Positions 7,875 to 16,463 of a stretch of 64,000 nt of DNA are shown here, piece after piece (the first letter of the stretch is position 1; every line of letters starts with the position of its first letter). The translations under genes and the position numbers were made by a program. Source of the DNA: Taklimakanibacter sp021828105 (GTDB lineage: Bacteria; Pseudomonadota; Alphaproteobacteria; Rhizobiales; Aestuariivirgaceae); assembly GCA_021828105.1 (NCBI GenBank), contig JAKATG010000017.1:111614-175613 (forward strand), in the 5' to 3' direction. The notes under the pieces are model-generated. The model made no database searches, had not been told where the DNA came from, and saw only the letters and a program-made list of their open reading frames with translations.

Positions 7875-10800
7875 GCGGCAAGGATTCCGGATTGACGATG
7901 AGCGTGCATCCGGCCTCGACCGCGAGCTTCGCCCGTTCCACATGCGGAAGGTAGCGCGCGGCGAGATCCGGCGAGAAGCCGAGCGCTTCGATGGTGCGAT
8001 AGGCGCTGAGCAGCAGGGTTATGGCGTTCTGCTCGAGCGCGATGCCGAGGCTCGCCTCGGCGGCCTCGGTCATCGGTGCGATGTCGGCACCGCTTTGGGC
8101 GAGAAGCCGCAGGCGGCGATGATGCAATTCAGCGAGCCAGTAGCGGTGCCCGCTCTTCTCGACCTCGGCGACGGCCGAAGCGACGAGCTCCAGGGCGCCT
8201 GCGACATCGCCGGTGCGGGCCAGCAATTCCGCCAGCATGTCATTGTAGACGGGAAGGTCCTCGGGCGTCTCGATCTCGGCGTGGACGGCAAGCCCCTCTT
8301 CCATCATTTTCCGCCCGGCGCGCGGATTGGAACGGGCCCCGAGACACCAGCCTTCGAAGATCGTGGTCTTCGCGGCGAGCGATGGCCTGTTATGCCTCAC
8401 GGCAAGGTCGCGCATGCGCTGGATGAGCGCGCCAAGAGCGTCGAAATCGCGCCGGTAGCGATGGAACATGGCGGCGATGTCATAGGCATGGGCGATGCTG
8501 CCGAGATGTGTCGTGGTCTCGGCCCAGGCGCAGGATTGCCTGACCGATTCGACCGCGCGGTTGCCCTGGCCGGTCAGCCACAGGGACAGGCCGCGCTGGC
8601 CGAGGCCGCAGACCTTGGCATCGTGGCCGCCGAAAAGAGTGAAGTTTTCTGCCCCGCGGCCGGCCTCGTAATAGGCCATGCCGCCATTGACCGCGTCGAT
8701 GCAGCTCGCATGATGGCCAAGGTTGAAATCGATGGCCCACACACAGTGGCGCACCTGCAACTGCACTTCGGCGTCGGCGACCTCCCTGAGGTCGGCGAGG
8801 ATGATCTGGGCGCGCTCGCGATAACCGGCGAAGTCGGGAGAGGTGAACCACCAGCCCCAATAGACAGGGAACAGTTTTGGCTGGTCTTCGGCCTTCTGAC
8901 GTCTGGCGAGCGCCACACCTTCCGCATAGAGGCGCGCGACCTCGGGCGATTTCTTGCCCTCGATACCGGCGAGGACGGGGCACAAGGCGGCGATCACCTG
9001 GAGCTTCAGCTCATCGCGGCGTTCCGGCGGCGCCGTCTCGATCAGGCCCAGCGCATGCTCCAGCATCTGGCGCGCCTCGGTGAGAGCCGACTGCGCCGAG
9101 CTTTCCTTCCCGGCGGTGACGAACGCCTCGACCGCTTCCTCCATCCAGCCGGCGCTCTCGGCATGGGCGGCAAGCGCCGCCGAGCCGATCCACGGCGCCA
9201 GATCGCGGTTCTCCGCCACCAGGCGGAAGATGCGGCCATGCACCGCCTGGCGCGTCTTGCGCAGCAGGCTCGCATAGATCGTCTCCTGGATGAGCGCATG
9301 GCGGAAGGAGAAGGCGGGATAGCCCGGGATGCGGTTGCGCAGCAGGATGCCGGCATCGCCCAAGGCGCGCAGTGCGTCCAGTATGCCCGCGGCATTGACA
9401 TCGGGCAGGATGCCGCAGAGCAGCGAATAATCGACATCGCGGCCCATCACCGCGGCATAGCGGGCGATCTCCTGGGCCGGACCCAGATTGGCGAGGCGTG
9501 CCGACAATATGTTCTCGAAGGCATCGGGACGCGCCGACGACGGTCGCTTGGTCAGCACTTCCGCCGCCTCGATGCGGTTCTCGCTCATCCACTGGCAGAA
9601 TTCCTCGACGAACAGCGGATTGCCGGCCGTCACCTGATGGATCGGCTCGAACAGGCCGGAAGGCAGGGCCTCGGCGGTTTCGGGCCAGCTCTGCTCGATG
9701 GCGAGCCGCGTCGCCTCGCGATCGAGAGGGCTGAGTGCCAGATGGCTCGTTCCGCCATTGCCTGGCCTCTGCAGCGGCTCGAAGCGGCGCGCGGTGACCA
9801 CCAGCAGGGCGCGATGGCGCCTTACCGTGCGGGAGAGGGCTGAAAGGATGAGATAGGACGTCGGATCGATCCAATGCGCATCCTCGATGGCGATGAGGAG
9901 CGGACCCTCGGCCGAGAGGGCGGCGAGACAGCGCTCGGCGGCGCTCACGGCTTTCTCGCGGATGGCGTCGGGCGTGGCGGAAGCGAGGTCGTCATCCGCC
10001 TTGCCCTCGGCCCCGAGCAGGAAGGCGAAGACGCGTACCGCCTCCGGATCGTCGATGCCGTTGCGCCGGAACAACGCCTCGATGCGGGCCGGCGACGGCT
10101 TGCGGGCGGCGGTGAGGCCGGTATGCGAAAGGGCATGGAGCAGGGGGTGGAGCGTCTGATGGGCGCCGCCCGGGGCGCATTGCAGCAGCAAAAGGCGTTT
10201 ACGGGTCGCGCGCGTGCTCTTGCGGATCTCATGCAGCAGGCGGGATTTGCCGATGCCGGCCTCGCCTTCGATCAACAGGACCTGGCCGTCGCCATGGAGC
10301 GCCTTCTGCCAGCAGTCGAAGGCATGGTCGAGCTCGCGCTCGCGCCCGACGATGCGCGAGGTCACTTTGCCGAAGGCGAAGAAGCGGTCGATATTGAGCT
10401 TGTGGCGCAATGCCTGCCAGGCATTCTCGGGCGCGAAGCCCTTGAGGGCCTGCTTGCCGAGGAAGCTGAAGGAAAAAGACCGCCCGGCGAGCTGGCGGGT
10501 GAGTTGCGAGACGACGACCGTGTCGGGCCGGGCGATCGCCTGGAGCCTCGCGGCAAGGGCGGGGGCGACACCGGTCACCTGCTCGGGCGCCTGGCCCGCC
10601 TCGGCCGCGGCAATGATCGCCATGGACGTGGCGATGCCGACCCGGACATGGAATTCGGAAAGCTTGCGCGCCTGGGCGAGCTTGCGGCAGCCTTCGGTCG
10701 TGTCGAGCCCTGCGGCGATGGCGAGCGAGGCGGTATCCTTGGGATCGGTCGGCGAGACGAACATGGCAAGACCGCCATCGCCATGCAGGTCGCGGATCAC

Positions 10801-11016
10801 GCCCCGGTGGCGAGTCACCGCCTCGTTGACAATGGCATGGAAGGCCGCGATCAGTTCCTGGAAATCCTCGAGATCGAGACGCTGCATCATGTCGGTCGAG
10901 CCGACGAGATCGTAATAGAGCGCAGTGACCTGCCGGCGCTCGCCCGCCTTGGCGAGATCCGCTTCAGCGGCTTTCTTGCCGCCGGGGCTCAAGGGATTGA
11001 CCGGTCGCGCTGCCAT
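7867..11016 (-). CDS. class III cyclase-like / AAA ATPase / TPR regulatory protein
   Basis: A 1049-residue protein. Residues about 28-200 form a class III nucleotide cyclase domain with metal ligands Asp36 (YYDLVGS) and Asp80 (HGDGG). A P-loop ATPase follows, with Walker A GEAGIGKS at 251-258, then a long helical TPR-like region to the end. In the cyclase domain the transition-state Asn is missing: GVAPALAARL at 149-158 where relatives have GETPNLAARL, although Arg157 is kept. It may therefore sense or bind nucleotides rather than make cAMP. It precedes and overlaps the YcaO gene, so it likely belongs to that pathway as a STAND-like switch. Confidence 0.9.
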   Translation of the reverse strand: MAARPVNPLSPGGKKAAEADLAKAGERRQVTALYYDLVGSTDMMQRLDLEDFQELIAAFHAIVNEAVTRHRGVIRDLHGDGGLAMFVSPTDPKDTASLAIAAGLDTTEGCRKLAQARKLSEFHVRVGIATSMAIIAAAEAGQAPEQVTGVAPALAARLQAIARPDTVVVSQLTRQLAGRSFSFSFLGKQALKGFAPENAWQALRHKLNIDRFFAFGKVTSRIVGRERELDHAFDCWQKALHGDGQVLLIEGEAGIGKSRLLHEIRKSTRATRKRLLLLQCAPGGAHQTLHPLLHALSHTGLTAARKPSPARIEALFRRNGIDDPEAVRVFAFLLGAEGKADDDLASATPDAIREKAVSAAERCLAALSAEGPLLIAIEDAHWIDPTSYLILSALSRTVRRHRALLVVTARRFEPLQRPGNGGTSHLALSPLDREATRLAIEQSWPETAEALPSGLFEPIHQVTAGNPLFVEEFCQWMSENRIEAAEVLTKRPSSARPDAFENILSARLANLGPAQEIARYAAVMGRDVDYSLLCGILPDVNAAGILDALRALGDAGILLRNRIPGYPAFSFRHALIQETIYASLLRKTRQAVHGRIFRLVAENRDLAPWIGSAALAAHAESAGWMEEAVEAFVTAGKESSAQSALTEARQMLEHALGLIETAPPERRDELKLQVIAALCPVLAGIEGKKSPEVARLYAEGVALARRQKAEDQPKLFPVYWGWWFTSPDFAGYRERAQIILADLREVADAEVQLQVRHCVWAIDFNLGHHASCIDAVNGGMAYYEAGRGAENFTLFGGHDAKVCGLGQRGLSLWLTGQGNRAVESVRQSCAWAETTTHLGSIAHAYDIAAMFHRYRRDFDALGALIQRMRDLAVRHNRPSLAAKTTIFEGWCLGARSNPRAGRKMMEEGLAVHAEIETPEDLPVYNDMLAELLARTGDVAGALELVASAVAEVEKSGHRYWLAELHHRRLRLLAQSGADIAPMTEAAEASLGIALEQNAITLLLSAYRTIEALGFSPDLAARYLPHVERAKLAVEAGCTLIVNPESLPHG

Positions 11017-11026
11017 GCTGGCCTCT

Positions 11027-11194
11027 TCAGCGCCGCACCGGCAGCGGCGCGAGGGTCAGCGTTTCCGGCCGCGCAACCAGATCCAACCCATTCTTATTGT
11101 GGAGATAAAGGGGCTCGCGCTCTTGCTCCGCCGCACAGGAGCCTTCCGGCGTCATCATTCGAATCTTCAACCTGCCTTCGCCGTCTCCCGACAT
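11027..11194 (-). CDS. candidate 55-aa peptide at the head of the YcaO/TfuA operon
   Basis: A short ORF ending ten bases before the cyclase-like gene, in the same direction. The peptide starts MSGDGEGRLKIRMM, has one Cys (TPEGSCAAEQ, Cys20) and ends LTLAPLPVRR. The region is clearly less GC-rich than the flanking genes, and the Shine-Dalgarno match is weak. A TTG eleven codons upstream of the ATG could also start it. Its size and position fit a RiPP precursor or leader peptide, but there is no recognised precursor motif and it could be untranslated leader. Confidence 0.4.
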   Translation of the reverse strand: MSGDGEGRLKIRMMTPEGSCAAEQEREPLYLHNKNGLDLVARPETLTLAPLPVRR

Positions 11195-11257
11195 GAATGA
11201 AACCGTTTTGCTGGCTTTCCGCAAGGTTGTTGCGACAGATTTCTGGATAGAAGGGAC

Positions 11258-11294
11258 TTGACTCCATGTATCATGTATACATAATCCATAAATG
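11258..11294 (+). promoter_or_regulatory. probable sigma-70 promoter, FCD/GntR-type operator and leaderless start
   Basis: TTGACT at 11258-11263 is followed 16 bases later by CATAAT at 11280-11285. Transcription would then begin at about the ATG of the GntR gene (11292), and no Shine-Dalgarno sequence precedes that ATG. Between the -35 and -10 lies the perfect palindrome ATGTATACAT (11273-11282), with a second ATGTAT half-site at 11266-11271. TGTATACA-like palindromes are typical FCD/GntR operators, so this is likely an autoregulated promoter. It may also affect the divergent YcaO operon. Confidence 0.55.
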
Positions 11295-12026
11295 ACTTTG
11301 AATGAACCTGTCCTTTCGGAGCCCGGCGGGACGTCTCTCGACCCGATCCGACCCCTGAGCCTGCCGCAAATGGTGGCCGACCGGATCGTCGAAGCCATTG
11401 GCGACCGGCGCATCCTGTCGGGCCAGCGCGTCTTCGAACTCGAGCTCGCCGAGCAGATGGCGGTAAGCCGGGTGCCGGTGCGCGAAGCCTTGCGCGTGCT
11501 GGAGAGCCAGGGCCTGGTCCGGGCGCAGCCGCGCCGCGGCGTCCATGTCATCGATCTCGACGAGCGCTGGGCGATGGAGATCTATGACACGCGCGCGGCG
11601 CTCGAGACGGTGGGCGCCCAGCGCACCGCCCAGAACATCCGCCGCCATCCGCCATTGGCGGCGCGGCTCGACGAGGCACTTGCGGCGATCGAGCGGGCGG
11701 CGCTGAAGCAGGATCGCATCGAGATCAATCGCGCCGACCTTGCCTTCCACACCCAGATCTATGCGCTCTCGGATTCGCCCTTGCTGCAAACCTTGTGGGC
11801 GGCCATGGCGCGCCATGTGCTGATCATGTTCGGCATCACCACCTTCAGGCGCACCGATTTCGACTACATCATCGAGGAGCACCGGCGGCTGCGCCGCGTG
11901 CTCGATCAAGGCTCGACCGAAGAGATCGCGGCCGAGATCCCTGTCCATATCGTCGGCCCGCATAAATCGCGCGAGGCCGCCGCCGCGCACTGGGCCGGCC
12001 AGGCCCGGGGCACGATCCAAGCCTGA
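11292..12026 (+). CDS. GntR family regulator, FCD (FadR-like) subfamily
   Basis: A 244-residue regulator. It has an N-terminal winged helix (about residues 20-85, with LSGQRVFELELAEQMAVSRV and PVREALRVLESQGLV) and a C-terminal all-helical FCD ligand domain containing the DLAFHTQIY and MARHVLIMF segments. Such proteins usually bind an organic acid that releases them from DNA. It is the first gene before the ABC importer and enzyme genes (24 bases to the binding protein), so it probably represses this operon and itself through the palindrome at 11273-11282. Confidence 0.93.
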   Translation: MTLNEPVLSEPGGTSLDPIRPLSLPQMVADRIVEAIGDRRILSGQRVFELELAEQMAVSRVPVREALRVLESQGLVRAQPRRGVHVIDLDERWAMEIYDTRAALETVGAQRTAQNIRRHPPLAARLDEALAAIERAALKQDRIEINRADLAFHTQIYALSDSPLLQTLWAAMARHVLIMFGITTFRRTDFDYIIEEHRRLRRVLDQGSTEEIAAEIPVHIVGPHKSREAAAAHWAGQARGTIQA

Positions 12027-12050
12027 TAAAGATAACAGGAGGAAACAGCA

Positions 12051-13088
12051 ATGAAACAGACCTTGACACGCCGTGACTTCATGGCCGTGGCCGGCGCCAC
12101 CGCCGCAACACTCGCCGCACCGTCCATCTTGCGCGCGCAAGACAAGGCGCTGCGCATCCTGACCTGGGAAGGCTATGCCGAACCCGACTGGGTCGAGCCC
12201 TTCAAGCAAGCGACGGGCGCCAGCGTGAACATCGTCTATACGGGCTCGGTCGATGAGATGTTCGCCAAGATGCAGGGCTCGAAGGGCGCGGATTTCGACG
12301 TCGTCGCCTTCGATACCTCTTCCTTCGCGCGCTATATCGACGGCGACCTCATCCAGCCGCTCGACATGGCGAAGATCGCCAATGCGCAGCATATCGTGCC
12401 GTCCTTCCAGAAGGTCGAGCCGATCATGCGCGGCGATAAGCATTATGGCGTGCCCTTTGCCTGGGGCTCGCTGCCGCTCGTCTATGACACGGAAGCCTTC
12501 CCGTCGGCGCCCGAGAGCTGGGCCGTCATGTGGGACGAGCAATATGTGCAGCAGATGATCGCGCTCGATGACGCCAACAACTCCGTGGTGCTCGCCGCCC
12601 TCGTGCTCGGCCTCAAGGATCCCTACAAGCTCAGCGACGATGAGTTCAACCAGGTCAAGGAGAAGCTCATCGCCCAGAAGAAGCTGCTTCTCACTTACTA
12701 CGCGGGCTTCGACGACGGCGTGAACATCTTCGCCCAGAACAAGATCAAGCTCATGTTCTCGATGGGCGAGCCGCAAGTGCCGGCGCTCCAGGCCAAGGGC
12801 GTCAAGGCAGCGCTCACCATCCCGAAGGAAGGCGCCATCGGCTGGCTCGACTGCTGGGTGGTGAGTGCCGGCGCCAAGGATGTCGACCTCGCCCATCAAT
12901 GGATCAATGCCTGCCTCGACAAAAAGGTCGGCAATATCCTCACCACCAAGAAATCCTATGGCAACACCACCGACGATGCGGCCAACAAGAAGGCGGGCAT
13001 GACCTATGGCGACCGCCTGTCCTGGCTGCTGACGCCGGAGAATTTCGAGAAGCGTGTCGCCTTGTGGAACGAGGTGAAGGCGAGCTGA
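12051..13088 (+). CDS. PotD-like ABC transporter substrate-binding protein, Tat-exported
   Basis: A 345-residue periplasmic binding protein. The leader MKQTLTRRDFMAVAGATAAT contains the twin-arginine pattern TRRDFM, with an A-rich h-region and likely cleavage after LRAQ. The mature part starts with LRILTWEGYAEPDWVEPF, the usual beginning of spermidine/putrescine-type proteins (family 1 SBPs). AGGAGG is ten bases upstream of the ATG. The operon holds enolase-superfamily and dehydrogenase genes rather than polyamine genes, so the ligand is more likely an organic or sugar acid. Confidence 0.93.
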   Translation: MKQTLTRRDFMAVAGATAATLAAPSILRAQDKALRILTWEGYAEPDWVEPFKQATGASVNIVYTGSVDEMFAKMQGSKGADFDVVAFDTSSFARYIDGDLIQPLDMAKIANAQHIVPSFQKVEPIMRGDKHYGVPFAWGSLPLVYDTEAFPSAPESWAVMWDEQYVQQMIALDDANNSVVLAALVLGLKDPYKLSDDEFNQVKEKLIAQKKLLLTYYAGFDDGVNIFAQNKIKLMFSMGEPQVPALQAKGVKAALTIPKEGAIGWLDCWVVSAGAKDVDLAHQWINACLDKKVGNILTTKKSYGNTTDDAANKKAGMTYGDRLSWLLTPENFEKRVALWNEVKAS

Positions 13089-13097
13089 TCGCAAAAA

Positions 13098-13290
13098 TAC
13101 CCCTCACCCCCGCTCAGTCTCTCCCCTCTCCCGTTGCGAAGCAATGGGAGAGGGTGCCCGAAGGGCGGGTGAGGGCCCTTTGTTCAGCAAGGAATACTTG
13201 TCGAGATCAGCGCACACTACGCGAAAGAGCCCTCGTCCGGCCTTCGGCCATCTTCTCCCACGCATGCCGCGCGGGAGAAGGGGAATGAGG
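13098..13290. repeat. palindromic intergenic element, variant copy
   Basis: The gap between the binding protein and the next enzyme holds a strong hairpin at 13124-13154: CCCTCTCCC pairs with GGGAGAGGG, with inner TTGC-gaa-GCAA. It is nested in CCCCTCACCC...GGGTGAGGG. A second hairpin follows, with CTTCTCCC and GGGAGAAG around 13252-13283. The words match the elements at 746-896, 44330-44356 and 63754-63880. It could lower expression of downstream genes relative to the binding protein, as is common in importer operons. Confidence 0.7.
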
Positions 13291-13322
13291 GAGAGAGAAG
13301 AGAAAGAAACAACGGGAAGACC

Positions 13323-14543
13323 ATGCCGCTCAAGACGCTGTCGCCGGTGATCGCCGGCCCCCGCCCCAAGCTCAAGATCACCGATGTCGAATGCCATGTG
13401 CTGCTGGCGCCGGATTACGATCCGCAATTCACCTCCTCCGCCCAGGACAGCTTCGTCATCGTGCTCAGGACCGATCAAGGCATCGAGGGGATCGGCGAAT
13501 GCGACGCCAATCCCTGGATGGCGAAAGCCTGCATCGATGCGCCGGGCACCCATACAATGGGATTGTCGATCCGCGAGATGCTCCTAGGCGCCGACCCCTT
13601 CGAGATCGGCGAGCTCTGGCGCAAGATCTATCTCGGCACCGCGATGAACGGCAGGCGCGGCATGGTCATCCATGCCCTCTCAGCCGTCGACATGGCGCTG
13701 TGGGACCTCTGCGGCAAGGCGCTGGGCAAGCCGGTGCATGAATTGCTGGGTGGTGCCACGCGCGATCATATCCTGCCCTATGCCTCGCTGCAGCCGGCGG
13801 GTCACCGCTTCGAGGAATATCGCGACGCGCTCTGCCTCTCGGCAGAAAAGGCGAAGAAGCTCGGCTTCAAGGCGATGAAGACCGAAGTGACGATGAACGG
13901 ACCCTATGCCCATGGCGGCATGCGCGAGAGCTACGACCGCCACACCGAGGTGCTGGCGGCGGTAAGGAAGACGATCGGGCCCGACATCACGCTGATGGTC
14001 GATGTGCAGTATCTCTGGGAGGACGCGAAGACCTGCCTGTCGGTGATCAAGGACTGGCGCGATTTCAACTGCTATTTCCTCGAGACGCCGATCTGGTCGG
14101 ACAATGTCGAAGAGATGGCGAAGCTCGCAGAGGCAGCGCCCATGCCCATCGCCTGCGGCGAGTGGCTGGCGACGCGCTTCGAATTCGAGGACCTCATGGA
14201 CCGCGGCAAGGTCAAGGTGGCGCAACCCGATGTCGGGCGGGTCGGCGGCATCGGCGAAGCGAAGATCGTCTGCGACATGGCGAAGGATCGCGGCCTCACC
14301 ATCGTGCCGCATTGCTGGAAGACCGGCATCTCCATTTCGGCCACCGCGCATCTCGCTTTCGTCACCGACACTTGCGCCTTCATCGAATACCTCCCACCAC
14401 AGCTCTGCGTCGAACGCCTGCGCCGCGAGCTTGCACAAGAGGAGCTCGAATTCCGCTCCGACGGCACGATCCCGCTGCCGAAGAAACCCGGCCTCGGCGT
14501 CGAGATCGATTGGGACGTGGTGAAGAGGTACAAGGTGACGTGA
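13323..14543 (+). CDS. mandelate racemase/muconate lactonizing enzyme family protein 1
   Basis: A 406-residue enolase-superfamily enzyme: N-terminal capping domain, then a barrel. Metal-ligand strands are visible as LMVDVQYLW (Asp), FLETPIWSD (Glu) and ACGEWLATR (Glu), and IVPHCWKTGIS near the end of the barrel supplies a His. ALSAVDMALWDLCGKALGKP is the standard helix of acid-sugar dehydratases. The family removes a proton alpha to a carboxylate, commonly to dehydrate sugar acids. The SDR and a second MR/MLE enzyme in the same operon point to breakdown of such an acid; the exact substrate cannot be read. Confidence 0.9.
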   Translation: MPLKTLSPVIAGPRPKLKITDVECHVLLAPDYDPQFTSSAQDSFVIVLRTDQGIEGIGECDANPWMAKACIDAPGTHTMGLSIREMLLGADPFEIGELWRKIYLGTAMNGRRGMVIHALSAVDMALWDLCGKALGKPVHELLGGATRDHILPYASLQPAGHRFEEYRDALCLSAEKAKKLGFKAMKTEVTMNGPYAHGGMRESYDRHTEVLAAVRKTIGPDITLMVDVQYLWEDAKTCLSVIKDWRDFNCYFLETPIWSDNVEEMAKLAEAAPMPIACGEWLATRFEFEDLMDRGKVKVAQPDVGRVGGIGEAKIVCDMAKDRGLTIVPHCWKTGISISATAHLAFVTDTCAFIEYLPPQLCVERLRRELAQEELEFRSDGTIPLPKKPGLGVEIDWDVVKRYKVT

Positions 14544-14559
14544 ATGGAGTCGCATCCCA

Positions 14560-15621
14560 ATGCCGCTTGAGCTGATCGATCTGTCGAAGCGCTATGGGCC
14601 GGTGGAGGTCCTGCCGCCGCTCTCGCTTCAAATCGAGGATGGCGAGTTCCTGACGCTGCTCGGCCCTTCGGGCTCGGGCAAGACCACGGTGCTCAGGCTC
14701 ATCGGCGGCTTCACCCAGGCGACGTCGGGCCGCGTCGTCTATAACGGCGCGGACGTGACGAAGTTGCCGCCGCATCAGCGGCCCTTCAACACCGTGTTCC
14801 AGGATTATGCCCTCTTCCCGCATATGAGCGTCCTCGACAATGTCTCCTATGGGCCGATGGTGCAGGGCAAGCGGAACGACCGGACGCGGAAGCTGATCGA
14901 GGAGACGCTCGCCGTCGTCGGCCTCGCCGAGATGAAGGGCCGCTATCCGGGCCAGCTCTCGGGCGGCCAGCGCCAGCGCGTGGCGCTCGCGCGCGCCATC
15001 GTCTGCGAGCCGAAGCTCATCCTGCTCGACGAGCCGCTCGCCGCGCTCGATGCGAATTTGCGCAAGCAGATGCAGCTCTTCCTCAAGCAATTGCAGCGCC
15101 GCATCAGCACCACTTTCGTCTTCGTCACCCATGACCAGGAAGAAGCGATCACCATGTCGGACCGCATCGTGGTGATGAAGGACGGGCGCATCGAGCAACT
15201 GGGCACAGCGAAGGACGTCTATTATGCGCCCAAGACGCGCTTCGTCGCCGCCTTCTTCGGCGAGAACAACCTCATCCCGGGCGCGGTCAGCGAGGCGGGC
15301 GCCCAAGGCACGACCGTCGATACGCCCTTGGGCGCGCTCAAAGCCCGCGCCGGCGACTTCGCGTCGGCTGCGAAAGTCATCCTGGCGATCCGGCCCGAGC
15401 GGCTGCGCCTCGCCGCCCAAGGAGAAAGCTCCTCCCTCACGGCGCGCATCGAGGAGGTCGTCTTCATCGGCGCCACCACGCGGTTGATCCTGAAGCCGTT
15501 GGCCTGCGATGATCTGAGCCTCGATGTCCGCATGCCGAGCGAGGTGAACCTCTCCTTCGCCAAGGGCGATCAAGTCCGCCTCGCCTATGATCCGGCCGAC
15601 GCCGTGCTGGTCGAGGCCTGA
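14560..15621 (+). CDS. ABC transporter ATP-binding protein, PotA type
   Basis: A 353-residue ATPase with Walker A GPSGSGKT at 35-42, Q-loop FQDYALFPHM, signature LSGGQRQR at 133-140, Walker B LLDEPLAALD (Asp157-Glu158) and a switch His (VTHDQEEA). A C-terminal TOBE domain (residues about 270-350) is as in polyamine, iron and sulfate importers. Its TGA overlaps the next ATG (TGATG), so it is coupled to the permease gene. It should energise uptake with the binding protein at 12051-13088. Confidence 0.94.
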   Translation: MPLELIDLSKRYGPVEVLPPLSLQIEDGEFLTLLGPSGSGKTTVLRLIGGFTQATSGRVVYNGADVTKLPPHQRPFNTVFQDYALFPHMSVLDNVSYGPMVQGKRNDRTRKLIEETLAVVGLAEMKGRYPGQLSGGQRQRVALARAIVCEPKLILLDEPLAALDANLRKQMQLFLKQLQRRISTTFVFVTHDQEEAITMSDRIVVMKDGRIEQLGTAKDVYYAPKTRFVAAFFGENNLIPGAVSEAGAQGTTVDTPLGALKARAGDFASAAKVILAIRPERLRLAAQGESSSLTARIEEVVFIGATTRLILKPLACDDLSLDVRMPSEVNLSFAKGDQVRLAYDPADAVLVEA

Positions 15622-16463
15622 TGGAACGGCTGTCGACCAGATGGGCGCTCTTCGCTCTCGTCGCGGCGCTGCCCTCCACACTGGTGCTGGCGCCGATCGC
15701 GTCCTTCCTCGTCCTTTCCTTCTTCCGCGTCGAGGGCAACCAGATCGTGCGCGACGTAAGCCTCGTCAATTATGTCAATTTCTTCGGCAGCCCAACCTAT
15801 TGGGGCACCTTCCTCGGCACGCTGTGGCTCTGCCTCGAGGTGATGGTCTTCGCCATCGCCATCGGCTATCCGGTGGCCTGGTTCGTGTGGAGGCGCCGCG
15901 GCCGCTCGCGCTATTTCCTCCTGCTCCTCACCGTGCTGCCGCTGTTCATGAGCTATATCGTCAAGCTCTATACGCTGCGCTCTATCCTGGGATTGAACGG
16001 CCTCCTCAACCAGACGCTCCTCGGCCTCAACCTCCTCGACAAGCCGAGCCTGCTCTTCCTCTATAACCAGCGCGCCGTGCTCCTGACGATGACGATCATC
16101 TATCTGCCTTTCGCCATATTGCCGATCTTCCTCACCCTGGAGCGCATCCCGCACAACCTGCTCCATGCCTCCTCCGATCTCGGCGCCGGGCCCGGCACCA
16201 CCTTCCGGCGCGTGGTGCTGCCCTTGTCGCTGCCCGGCACCATCGCCGGCAGCCTCTTCGTCTTCGTGCTGGCGCTCGGCGATTTCGTGACGCCGCAAAT
16301 GGTCGGCGGCACGTCGGGCTTCACCTTCGGCCGGGTGATCTGGTCGCAATTCGGCCTCGCCTATAACTGGCCCTTCGGCGCCGCCATGGCGGGCATCTTG
16401 CTCCTGACGGCGCTCGCCGTCATCGGGCTCGCGGGCTATGTCGCCTCCTTGAGGAGAGTCTAG
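15621..16463 (+). CDS. ABC transporter permease, PotB type
   Basis: A 280-residue inner-membrane protein with six predicted spans. The family loop ASSDLGAGPGTTFRRVVLPL is near residue 190, followed by GDFVTPQMVGG, a strong marker of PotB/PotH-like permeases. It overlaps the ATPase gene by one base and is immediately followed by the second permease, so the three are made together as the membrane part of the importer. Confidence 0.93.
   Translation: MERLSTRWALFALVAALPSTLVLAPIASFLVLSFFRVEGNQIVRDVSLVNYVNFFGSPTYWGTFLGTLWLCLEVMVFAIAIGYPVAWFVWRRRGRSRYFLLLLTVLPLFMSYIVKLYTLRSILGLNGLLNQTLLGLNLLDKPSLLFLYNQRAVLLTMTIIYLPFAILPIFLTLERIPHNLLHASSDLGAGPGTTFRRVVLPLSLPGTIAGSLFVFVLALGDFVTPQMVGGTSGFTFGRVIWSQFGLAYNWPFGAAMAGILLLTALAVIGLAGYVASLRRV

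Noticed and set aside
6531..7895. 454-codon plus-strand open frame
   Set aside because: Antisense to the YcaO gene, which carries all family motifs on the minus strand.
7726..9843. 705-codon open frame on the plus strand, antisense to the cyclase-like ATPase gene
   Set aside because: Composition is Arg/Gly/His/Asp-rich without motifs, while the opposite strand has clear cyclase, Walker A and TPR features. It is a product of GC-rich codons.
9874..11196. 440-codon plus-strand open frame
   Set aside because: Antisense shadow of the same ATPase gene; no recognisable domain.
11271..13094. 607-codon minus-strand open frame
   Set aside because: Antisense to the GntR regulator and binding-protein genes, both with clear motifs.
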